38,497 nucleotides of DNA from Helicobacter saguini. Its GTDB lineage: Bacteria; Campylobacterota; Campylobacteria; Campylobacterales; Helicobacteraceae. The DNA is taken from positions 1 through 38,497 of the forward strand of contig NZ_JRMP02000021.1 of NCBI RefSeq assembly GCF_000762875.2, given 5' to 3'. The position numbers and the translations under genes were made by a program. The notes under the pieces are model-generated. The model made no database searches. It saw only the letters and a list, made by a program, of their open reading frames with translations, and had not been told where the DNA came from. Shown one piece after another: positions 9,197-18,600 of this stretch (its first letter is position 1; every line of letters begins with the position of its first letter).

Positions 9197-9209
9197 ATTA
9201 TAGAATCTA
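9197..9209 (-). promoter_or_regulatory. Repeat-fused -10 box, kdsA promoter
   Basis: The minus strand reads TAGATTCTATAAT, ending about 32 bases before the kdsA ATG. It is the same composite as at the GT4 and adaptor-protein genes. Confidence 0.55.
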
Positions 9210-9278
9210 AAATAGAATTAATGGAAAAAAATTATTAGATTCTAAAGATATTCTTTATATTTCTCTTTTTATAGTATG

Positions 9279-9293
9279 TTTTTTTTTTTTTTT
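9279..9293 (+). repeat. T15 homopolymer upstream of the macroglobulin-like gene
   Basis: Fifteen consecutive T, ending 25 bases before a TATAAT at 9319-9324. In Helicobacter, long poly-T tracts placed just upstream of the -35 region vary in length and tune promoter strength (sabA is the known case). Here the placement is similar, so variable transcription is plausible. Confidence 0.85.
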
Positions 9294-9318
9294 GTCTAAA
9301 AAGTTTGCGAAAAAGATA

Positions 9319-9324
9319 TATAAT
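9319..9324 (+). promoter_or_regulatory. -10 box for the macroglobulin-like lipoprotein
   Basis: A TATAAT 67 bases before the preferred ATG at 9392, downstream of the T15 tract. Confidence 0.45.
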
Positions 9325-9391
9325 TTGTAATTTTAATGTTAAAATACATTTTTATTTTGCGGTTTTTAGTTTAGATTCTAAAGGGGTTTTT

Positions 9392-12300
9392 ATGCGGTTA
9401 AAGTGTGTTTTGGCTGGTATTTTTGCGGTGATTTTGGGCTTGGGAATTATTGCGTGTAGTGATTCTGCTGATGAAATTGATAAAATGACAAGTGGGGAAG
9501 TGGGCGTAAATGTGCAGCCTATTATTGTTTTTAAAAAAGATGTAATAGATTCTAAAAACGCATATACGCCACGAAGTGAAAAATTTAAGCTAAATAATAA
9601 AGAAATTACCGCGCACTATGTTTTTACAAATAATAATGAGCTAAAAATAATCCTACCGCAAAGTTTAGAATCTAGCACTGATTACACCTTAGAAGTGCCG
9701 CTAGATTCTATATCTAAGGCTACTAAGGCGGATATTAAAAGTAGCAAAGTTGCCATAAAATTTAAGACAGAACCAAATACTTTGAATATAGAAAATATGA
9801 GCTTTGATAGCTTTGATAGTGATAAAAATAAGGCTAATTTGATAGCGGATATAAAACTATCAAGTAAAAGTGATATTGATAGTATAAAAAAGGCTACAAA
9901 AATTGTAGATTCTAAGGGTAAAAATATCGATTTTAGCGTAAGTATAAAACGCAATGAGTTTGAATATAGCGAGAAAAGTTCTAGATATTTTATTATAAAA
10001 AGTAGTGAGCTAAATCGCAGTGATAACGAAGATGTTAGCTATACAATTAGCTTTGATTCTAAGATTTTGGGACTGCGTAATGATGTAAAAGATTCTATAA
10101 TGCTTGTAAATAATAATGACTTAAGCGTTGTAAATGCTAGTGGAGTTAGTGGTGAGTTTCCTAGTATAAATATTAATTTTTCCCAAGATTTAGCGATGGA
10201 GAAAAACTTAAAAGATTTTATAAAAGTAAGCCCTGAAGTAAAATATAGCGTGGCTCAAAGTGGCTCTTCGATATATCTAAATGGCAGTTTTGAAACGAAT
10301 GTAAATTATGAAATAAAGATTCTAAAAGGGCTAAAGGCAAGTAATGGCAAGGCGTTTTTAAAAGAAGATTCTATACAAAATGTTGAGATTAAGGATATGC
10401 CTAGTAAGATTATCTTTAGCTCTCAAGGCGTATTTTTACCGCAAGGGGCAAATAGAAAGCTTAGTTTTAAAACTATGAATATAGATAAAGTCGGTGTGAA
10501 AATCACACGCATTTATCCAAATAACCTAACGCAGTTTTTCTACAATAATGACTTTAGCGGAGATTCTAACAATCAAGCGTATAATATGTATTATGGTATC
10601 AATCGCATAGGCGATGAAGTTTTCAAAAAAGAATATGATATAAAAGAAAATAAGAAAAATACGTGGATTCAAAGTGAAATAGATTTAAGTGAAATGAAAA
10701 ATAAAAGTGGAATTTTTATCGTAGAAATCGGTGAGCCATATCCAAAGGCTAATACAGAATCTAATGTAGATTCTAACGATGAAGATATGGAATCTAGCCC
10801 ACGATATTATTATTATGATGATGACGACTATGGCTATGGCAGTAGCGACTTTAAACAAAGCGTAGCAAAACATTTAGTCTTTTCTAATATCGCCTTAATC
10901 GCGCAAAAAGGAAGTGACAAACTAAATATCACAGCGATAAATATTACAAATAATACCCCAGCAGGTGGCGTAAAAGTCTCACTAATAAATAGTAAAAATC
11001 AAGCAATAGAATCTAGAGTAACTAATGCTAGTGGTGAAGTAGATTTCGCCCTTAAAAAGCAAGAAGTATTATACATTCTAGCAGAGCAGGGCGAGAATAA
11101 GACAATGTTGAAACTTCGTGAAAATAATGCGCTAAGTTTTGAAGGCTTTGATGTTGGGGGCGAAGTGGCAAGTAATGGCTTTAAAGCCTTTATCTACACT
11201 GATAGAGATGTATATCGCCCCGGAGATTCTATCCATTTTAATGTGATTGTAAGGAAAGAAAATAAGCCTATTGATAAAGCTCATCCTATATTTTTAAGTC
11301 TAAAAGATTCTACAAGAGCAGATATTCTAAAGGAGCAAAGTATAGCTCAAAATAATGGAATCTACTACTACAGAATCGATACGCCAAAGAATGCAAATAC
11401 AGGCGTTTGGAATGCTACTATTGATATAGGTGGAAATAAATTTTATAAAAAAATAAGTATAGAATCCTTAGCTCCAGATAGAATCAAAGTTGCTATAAAG
11501 GCAGAGAATAAAATAAATCTAAAAGATTCTAATAATCTAAAGGTGGGCGTGCAAGGTGATTATTTATTTGGCTCACCTGCTAGTGATTTAGAATATGAAG
11601 CAGAGATTTATTTTAGAGCGAGTCCTTTTAGTAGTAAAAAATATGTAGGATATACTTTTGGTAGTGGTAGTTCAAATTATGATTTTAGAAATAGAGTTGA
11701 AAAAAGTGGGAGCTTAGATTCTAAAGGATATGCGAGTTTTGATTTAAGTCTAGATTCTACAAAAGAGCTAGATTCTAATGCAAAGGCAATAGTATTTGCA
11801 AAAGTGTATGAGAAAAGTAATCGCTTTACTAAAATAGGCAAAGAAATTGAATTAAATAAATATGATAGCTTTATAGGACTAGGCAATAATGGCTCACAGA
11901 TTATGACAAATAAAGAGATTTCTATCCCTGTAATCGTGCTAGATTCTAAAGATTCTAAGTTAATTAGTGGGAAAAAGCTAGAGTATAGAATCTATAATAA
12001 TGAAAAGTCGTGGTGGTGGGATTATGACTATTATGACTCATATAGTAGTATAAAAAGTGATAGTGATTCTGTGTTAATTGCTAGTGGGGAAATAGTTAGC
12101 GGGGAAAAGCCTGTATATTTAAAGCATACATTTAAGCAAAGGGGCGATGTAACCATTGTTGTAAGTGATAAAGATAGCGGACAAACAAGTAAGATAAAAC
12201 TTTATGCTAGTGAATTTGGTGAGCCGCTTAGCCCAAAAAATATAACGCAACTTAGAATAATGAGTGATAAATCTCAATATAATAAGGGCGAAGTAGCAAA

Positions 12301-14938
12301 GGTTAGCTTTGAATCTTCTGCTCATTCTAAAGCCTTAATCACTATTAATAAAGATGGCAAGATTCTAAAAAGAATGTGGAAAAACGCTGGGGCTGGTGTA
12401 ACAAATGTGGATATTCCCTTAGATGCGGCTTATACGCCAAATGTATATGTGAATGTAGCTTTACTGCAAGATTATAATAACACTAATGATATGGCACTTC
12501 GCCTTTATGGTAGCATTCCTTTGAGCGTAAAAGATTCTAGCACTGATATAGGATATAAGATAGACGCGCCAAGTGAAATTCGCCCAAATGCTGATTTTGA
12601 GATTAAAATTAGCAGTGATTCTAAAAAGCAAAGCAATTTTACTTTAGCAATAATTGATGAAGGGCTACTTAGTCTAAGTGGTTATAAAAGTCCAAATGCG
12701 TGGAAATATTTTTATGCTAAAAATGCAATGCAGCTTGATACTTATGATACTTATGACTTAGTAATAAATAAAACCTTTGGAAAAGTGCATAATATCTTAA
12801 AGGCTGGTGGTGATTATGCTGATGATGATATTGACTTAAGCAGTGTAAGAAATGATGATGAAAAAGCGGATAGATTTAAGCCTGTGGTGCTTTATACCGC
12901 TCCTAGCGTTACAGATTCTAATGGTAATGCTACATTAAAATTTAAAATGCCTAGCTATATAGGAAATGTGCGTGTAATGCTAGTAGGTGTAAATGATACT
13001 GCTTTGGGGCAAGCAGATTCTAATATAAAAGTTAGCGCGCCAGCTGTAATGCTACCTACCTTGCCACGCTCTTTGAAAATAGGCGATAAATTTACATTGC
13101 CCATCGAAGTATTCGCAACAAATGAAAGTGTAAAAAATGCAAGTATAAGTATAGAATCTAAAAATAATCTAGTGCGTTTTGATAAGAAAAATGTAAGTGT
13201 GGATTTTAGCTCATCTTCTAAGGAGTCTAAGACTATATTTTTTGAAGGTGTAGTAGCAGATTCTATCGGCATTGATGATATTTCTATTACGCTAAAAGCA
13301 AATGATTTTACTATGATAGATTCTACACAAATTGACGTAAAAGCGATAAATCCATATACGCAAAGTGTGGATAAATTTATCCTAAATGCTGGTAAGAGTT
13401 TGAATCTAGAAGCCCCAAAAAGTTTTGTAGCTAAATCAAATAGCGGTTTTATAGAAATATCTAGCTTTCCATATTTAGCTTTTAATCATCGACTTAGCTA
13501 TCTAATGGGCTATCCGTATGGCTGCATTGAGCAGACCACATCCGCTGTTATGCCACAACTTTTCTTAGATAAACTTAGCAATGCAAAGTATATTGATAAA
13601 GCTAAGATTGCTAAAAATATAAACGCCGCCATTGCTAAGATTCAAAGACATCAAGTGTATAATGGCGGCTTTGCCTACTGGCAAGGCGGTCGCACTGCTG
13701 ATAGCTGGGGAAGTAACTATGCTGGACACTTTTTATTATTAGCAAAAAATAATGGTTATAGCGTTAGTGAAGCAATGCTAAAACAATGGCTAAATTACGA
13801 AGTAAATTATGTTAAGGATAATAAAAGCGATATTATTAGAATCTATTCGCTATATTTACTAGCACTTGCTAAACAACCACAAATCGGTATAATGAATACA
13901 ATTTATGAACACGATTTAAAATCGCTAGGAAATGTAGAAAAATGGCTACTAGCCGCCACATATAAACTCGCAAATATGGGAGATATGGCAACTAAAATTA
14001 CAAAAGATTTAAGCATAAATGTAGAATCTAAAAGCGATTATTATGGATATACTTATGGTAGCAATCTGCGTGATAAAGCCATCATTTTACTAGCATATAA
14101 CACGATTTTTAACAAGGCTAGTGAATCTTTATTCAACGATATTACAAAAGATATAGAATCTAAAAAGTGGCTAAGTACGCAAGAGACAGGCTACGCCCTT
14201 TTAGCCTTAGGTAATATTAAAGAAAATGCGATGGATTCTATGCTTAAATTTGATATTAATGTGAATAATAAAAAGGAAGCAATAGCGGAAAATGCAAGGT
14301 CGCTGCGATTTGACTTTGCAAGTGGTAAGGCTAGTCTTGAATCTAAAAGTGATAAAGATTTATATGTGATTCAAAGCTGGGAGGGCATTTCAATTGAACC
14401 GCTGAAAGAAGAGGCTAAGGGCTTAAATATCAAACGCGAATTTTTAGATAATAATGGTAAGGCTTTGGATATTTCTAAATTAAAAAGTGGTGATAGCTTT
14501 TGGATAAAGCTTAGTGTAAGTGCGACAGATTCTATATCAAACGTGGCGTTAGTGCAAGGAATGCCAAGTGGTTGGGAGATTGAAAACTTGCGATTTAGTG
14601 GTAATATAGAATCTTCGCAAGATTCTTATGATGATACCGAAAGGGCAAATCCTACTAGCACCTTGCCTAGCTTTGTAACGCCTAGCTCTATTGCCTACAC
14701 AGACATAAGAGATGATAAAATAATGTGGTTTTTTAATCTAGATTCCGCTTATAACTTAGATTCTAATTCTGGCGTTGGCTCTGTTAGCGGTTCTAAATTT
14801 GCTAAAGTCGTATTTGCTAAAATAAATGTAGTAACCCCAGGCGATTTTACACTGCCCCCTGCTACTGCCGAAGCAATGTATAATAACAACTACACCGCCA
14901 CCACAAATACCCAAAAGGTAAAAGTCACTTCAAAATAA
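9392..14938 (+). CDS. Alpha-2-macroglobulin-like lipoprotein with thioester
   Basis: A 1848-aa envelope protein of the bacterial alpha-2-macroglobulin family (E. coli YfhM-like), which traps attacking proteases in the periplasm. The N-terminus is a lipoprotein signal ending GLGIIAC, so I prefer ATG 9392 (AAAGGGG ribosome site, itself overlapping a TAGATTCTA copy) to a start at 9305 that would bury the signal. The thioester motif GCIEQ is intact, with Cys at about residue 1378 after SYLMGYPY, and is followed by a helical thioester-domain region (NAAIAKIQRHQVYNGGFAYWQGG). Tandem beta-sandwich (MG) domains fill the N-terminal part. An acidic, Tyr/Asp-rich loop is at about 465-490. The penicillin-binding partner gene pbpC, common beside yfhM, is not adjacent. 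Short repeat-derived D/E-S stretches occur throughout, in loops. Confidence 0.9.
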   Translation: MRLKCVLAGIFAVILGLGIIACSDSADEIDKMTSGEVGVNVQPIIVFKKDVIDSKNAYTPRSEKFKLNNKEITAHYVFTNNNELKIILPQSLESSTDYTLEVPLDSISKATKADIKSSKVAIKFKTEPNTLNIENMSFDSFDSDKNKANLIADIKLSSKSDIDSIKKATKIVDSKGKNIDFSVSIKRNEFEYSEKSSRYFIIKSSELNRSDNEDVSYTISFDSKILGLRNDVKDSIMLVNNNDLSVVNASGVSGEFPSININFSQDLAMEKNLKDFIKVSPEVKYSVAQSGSSIYLNGSFETNVNYEIKILKGLKASNGKAFLKEDSIQNVEIKDMPSKIIFSSQGVFLPQGANRKLSFKTMNIDKVGVKITRIYPNNLTQFFYNNDFSGDSNNQAYNMYYGINRIGDEVFKKEYDIKENKKNTWIQSEIDLSEMKNKSGIFIVEIGEPYPKANTESNVDSNDEDMESSPRYYYYDDDDYGYGSSDFKQSVAKHLVFSNIALIAQKGSDKLNITAINITNNTPAGGVKVSLINSKNQAIESRVTNASGEVDFALKKQEVLYILAEQGENKTMLKLRENNALSFEGFDVGGEVASNGFKAFIYTDRDVYRPGDSIHFNVIVRKENKPIDKAHPIFLSLKDSTRADILKEQSIAQNNGIYYYRIDTPKNANTGVWNATIDIGGNKFYKKISIESLAPDRIKVAIKAENKINLKDSNNLKVGVQGDYLFGSPASDLEYEAEIYFRASPFSSKKYVGYTFGSGSSNYDFRNRVEKSGSLDSKGYASFDLSLDSTKELDSNAKAIVFAKVYEKSNRFTKIGKEIELNKYDSFIGLGNNGSQIMTNKEISIPVIVLDSKDSKLISGKKLEYRIYNNEKSWWWDYDYYDSYSSIKSDSDSVLIASGEIVSGEKPVYLKHTFKQRGDVTIVVSDKDSGQTSKIKLYASEFGEPLSPKNITQLRIMSDKSQYNKGEVAKVSFESSAHSKALITINKDGKILKRMWKNAGAGVTNVDIPLDAAYTPNVYVNVALLQDYNNTNDMALRLYGSIPLSVKDSSTDIGYKIDAPSEIRPNADFEIKISSDSKKQSNFTLAIIDEGLLSLSGYKSPNAWKYFYAKNAMQLDTYDTYDLVINKTFGKVHNILKAGGDYADDDIDLSSVRNDDEKADRFKPVVLYTAPSVTDSNGNATLKFKMPSYIGNVRVMLVGVNDTALGQADSNIKVSAPAVMLPTLPRSLKIGDKFTLPIEVFATNESVKNASISIESKNNLVRFDKKNVSVDFSSSSKESKTIFFEGVVADSIGIDDISITLKANDFTMIDSTQIDVKAINPYTQSVDKFILNAGKSLNLEAPKSFVAKSNSGFIEISSFPYLAFNHRLSYLMGYPYGCIEQTTSAVMPQLFLDKLSNAKYIDKAKIAKNINAAIAKIQRHQVYNGGFAYWQGGRTADSWGSNYAGHFLLLAKNNGYSVSEAMLKQWLNYEVNYVKDNKSDIIRIYSLYLLALAKQPQIGIMNTIYEHDLKSLGNVEKWLLAATYKLANMGDMATKITKDLSINVESKSDYYGYTYGSNLRDKAIILLAYNTIFNKASESLFNDITKDIESKKWLSTQETGYALLALGNIKENAMDSMLKFDINVNNKKEAIAENARSLRFDFASGKASLESKSDKDLYVIQSWEGISIEPLKEEAKGLNIKREFLDNNGKALDISKLKSGDSFWIKLSVSATDSISNVALVQGMPSGWEIENLRFSGNIESSQDSYDDTERANPTSTLPSFVTPSSIAYTDIRDDKIMWFFNLDSAYNLDSNSGVGSVSGSKFAKVVFAKINVVTPGDFTLPPATAEAMYNNNYTATTNTQKVKVTSK

Positions 14939-15004
14939 CCCAGAATCTAGATTCTATAAATTTCCTAACTTTCTCCTCAAATTTATTCTAAAATCTAAAA
15001 GATT

Positions 15005-15547
15005 CTAATGTTCTATAAAAGGGGTGCAGATGGCTAGCATTTTGTTGTAATATAAAAGGGCTTTATCTACAATGTCTTTAGAATCTGTGAAAAATAGCGT
15101 TTCATAGCTATTTTCAAAGGCGTTTTTACTCCAGTTTGCACTGCCTAGCCCTACGATTATATCATCGATAATTATCATTTTTTGATGCATAATGCCTTTA
15201 TACTTGCCCTTTTTTGCCTTTAAGCCCTCCAAAAGACAAGTATGAATATTCTCAAACTTTTCTAAATATCCTATCGTGCTAGATTCTGCCTTTTTTTGTC
15301 CGCTATCATAGATTATATTAATTTTTACGCCTTTGCTACTCACATCACGAAGGGCTTTGGCAATTTCTTTATTTGTAAAGCTATAAATAGAGATATTTAT
15401 GCTCTTTTTCGCACTTAAAATACCGCTAATTAGGGCGTTTAAGGCGGCTTCTTGCTCATAAGGCATCATATAAAGTCGCTCCTCAGCCTTTAAAATAGAC
15501 GAGTAAAACGCACATAAAAACGCAAAAAAACAACAAAATTTAGCCAT
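15005..15547 (-). CDS. nucT: Secreted phospholipase-D-family nuclease, NucT type
   Basis: A 180-aa protein with a signal peptide (about 1-21, ending LKAEE) and one HKD motif, HQKMIIIDDIIVGLGSANWS, with His121, Lys123 and Asp128. Single-HKD enzymes of this size act as dimers that cut nucleic acid; the H. pylori relative NucT is a membrane-associated nuclease linked to DNA uptake and purine salvage. ISIYSFTNKEIAKAL in the first half is also typical. It is transcribed away from the adjacent 1497-aa acidic gene, matching the HP0323/HP0322 neighbourhood of H. pylori. No repeat insert is present. Confidence 0.85.
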   Translation of the reverse strand: MAKFCCFFAFLCAFYSSILKAEERLYMMPYEQEAALNALISGILSAKKSINISIYSFTNKEIAKALRDVSSKGVKINIIYDSGQKKAESSTIGYLEKFENIHTCLLEGLKAKKGKYKGIMHQKMIIIDDIIVGLGSANWSKNAFENSYETLFFTDSKDIVDKALLYYNKMLAICTPFIEH

Positions 15548-15597
15548 AAATTACCCCTACTAAACAAAATAGAAACGAAATAAAAACAATTTTGTAT

Positions 15598-15603
15598 TAT
15601 AAT
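15598..15603 (+). promoter_or_regulatory. -10 box for the acidic repeat protein
   Basis: A TATAAT in TTTTGTATTATAATG, 35 bases before ATG 15638. Confidence 0.5.
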
Positions 15604-15637
15604 GTTATATTTTTGAATTTACACAAACGAGCGAGAA

Positions 15638-18600
15638 ATGCAAAAACTAAAAGTCCTACTACTAAATCAAAATCCAGTCATCAAAAAGCTAGTCACAATC
15701 GCTAGTGGCAAGCTAAATTTGGACGTAGAAAATGTCGCTAGAATCCCCGCTGACTTTAAGCCAAAAGACTACGCATGTATCATCGTAGATGACGAAAATG
15801 TAGGCAAAAACCTAGAAAAACTAACAACTTTACAAGACAAAATCAAAGTATGCCTACTTTTTGGTCGCAAAACGCAGGTAAAACACCATGAATTTAACAT
15901 CGCAATACAAAAGCCATTCTTACCAACGGACATTTTGGAGATTCTAAATCAGTGCATTCCAAGCGAAGAAGAGTTAGCAAAACGTGCGGAAAAAGAGGGC
16001 AAAAATATAGAATCTGCGGACAAAACAAAAGAAATCGATATGGATTTAAAATCCGCTGAGGTCAATATGCCTGATATTTTAGGCAAGGACGCGAAACCTG
16101 ATATACACATTAATAAAGAAGCCTTAGAGAGCGAGGCAAAAGAGACAAAAGACTTAGATGATTTTGACTTTGACCCGGATAGCCTTGACTTAGGAGCGTT
16201 AGAAAAGGCGTCAAGCGGCTCGGTAGAAGATAAGTCGCATGAAGATTCTGGCAATATGGTGCTAACTACAAAAGATACTGAATCTAAGGCTGCTGCAAAA
16301 GATTCTACTAAAGATTCTGGCGGTGGTTTGGATGATATAGGCGATTTTGATAACTTAGATTTTAGCGGCATTGATGGCGTATCAAGCGAAGATTCTAAAG
16401 ATTCTAGTAAAGAAACGTCAAAAGGTGCATTTGATAAAGATTTAAGCGACTTAAAGGGCGATTCCGCGAAAAATACAGAATCTAAAAGCGATAATCCGCT
16501 AGATTTATCAAATTTTGACTTAGATTCTATGATTGATGCAAGTGCGCTAAAGAGCGCAAGTACCGGGCTAAAAAAAGAGGAGCTAGAAAAGGAGGCAAAG
16601 GAAGCGGCGCAAAATCACAATGATGATGATTTATTCTTAGATGACGAAGATGATGAACTAGCAAAGCTTCGTCCAAAGCCAAAAGATTTTTTAAAAGCAA
16701 AAGAGGAGGAGGAAAAGGCAAAGGCTGATTCTAACGCTATTGATACTGAGACGACAAAAGATTCTAAAGCTGATGTAGGAGAAAGTAAGAAAGATTCTAC
16801 AGAATCTAAAAGTCCGCTAGATGAGCTAGATTCACTAGGTGATTTTGATAATTTAGATTTAAGTGGCATTGATGGCATTTCAAGCGAAACAGATTCTAAA
16901 GATTCTAAAGACGTTGCAAAAGATTCTAAAGAAGATTCTAAAGAGCAAAAAAAAACGATAGCTAAAGATTCTACTGAATCTAAGGGCGATGCTACCACGT
17001 CAAAAAGCCCTACAAAAGCCACAGATGGCATTGATTTAGATTCTATGGATTTAAGCGATTTAGGGCTAGATTCTAAAAATGATTTAGACAACCTTGATTT
17101 AAGCGATTTAAACGCTGATTTAAGTGGCGATTTAAGCAAAGATGTAGCAACCGACTTTTTAGAAACAAAGACAGATTCTAAAGAAAACGCAGAAATTGCC
17201 CCAGATGAAAGCAGTTTAAATGCGGATATTGCAAGTGATTTAGACTTAGCAAATGATTTAGAAAATCTAGATTCTAAAATTTCGCAAGATTCTAAAAATA
17301 TCCCGCAAGAGCGAATTACAAATGAAAGCTTAGATGACGCATTTGCCGACTTGTCCGCTGCTTTGGAGAACGCCTTTGGCAATTTGGATGAAAATAATGA
17401 AACGCATAATATGGATTTTCACGACTTTTTAGCCCAAAGCGACTCGGCTAATTCTCCTGCTACCGACTCGGCTATTAGCGAAACCACGCAAGATTCTATA
17501 GAATCTAAAAGCGGCTTTTTAGAAAATATTGAGATTCCAAGTGAAGATTCCACGCCGCAAAGTCGCATTACAAATGAAAGCTTAGATGACGCATTTGCCG
17601 ACCTTTCAGCTGCGTTAGAAAACGCCTTTGGCAATTTGGATGAAAATAATGAAACGCATAATATGGATTTCCACGACTTTATCGCACAAAGCGACTCGGC
17701 TAATTCTCCTGCTACCGACTCGGCTATTAGCGAAACCACGCAAGATTCTATAGAATCAAAAGAAAATATAGAATCTAACGCCCAAGATTCTACACTTTCA
17801 CAAATAGAATCTAATGAAACTGATTCAAGTTTAGATTTCCTAAATGATTCAACCACAAATATAGAATCTAATTTAGACTTTTTAAATGATTCAAAAGCGG
17901 ATTTAAGTTTAGAAAATGAACCACTTGCAAACGCTCTTGATTCAGATTCAACATTAGAATCTAATATGGATTTAGAATCTTTAGGACTAGATTCTAATGA
18001 TTCTACAAATGATATTAAAGAAGATTCAACATTTAATATAGAAAATATAGAATCTAATGCGACAGATTCTAGCTTAGATTTCTTAAATGATTCTAGCCTT
18101 GATTTAAGTTTAGAAAACGAGCCTTTAGAAAACGCCCTAGATTCAGATTCAAACGATATAGAATCTAATATGGATTTAGAATCTTTAGGGCTAGATTCTA
18201 ACGTTTCACAAATTAAAGAAGATTCTACATTTAATACTAGCTTAGATTTTCTAAATGATTCTAACTTAGAATCTCCGCAAGATTCTACAAATAAAGATTC
18301 CAAAACTAAACATTTAGACGATGCCTTTGACGACTTAACTTCGGCGTTAGATAACGCATTTGGCGATGATTCTAATCTTGCGTTTTTAGATTCCACAGCC
18401 GATTCCATACAAGATTCTAGTAGCGATTTTAGCAGTGATTCTACAACGCAAAATATAGAATCTAGCGATGATTTGCAATCGTTAGGACTAGATTCCACAA
18501 ATGAAATTAAAGAAGATTCTACCCTTTCTGCCTTTAGTGATTCTACTGCGGACTTTTTTAAGGATACGCAAGAGCCGCAAGTTATAGAATCTAAAAAGGA

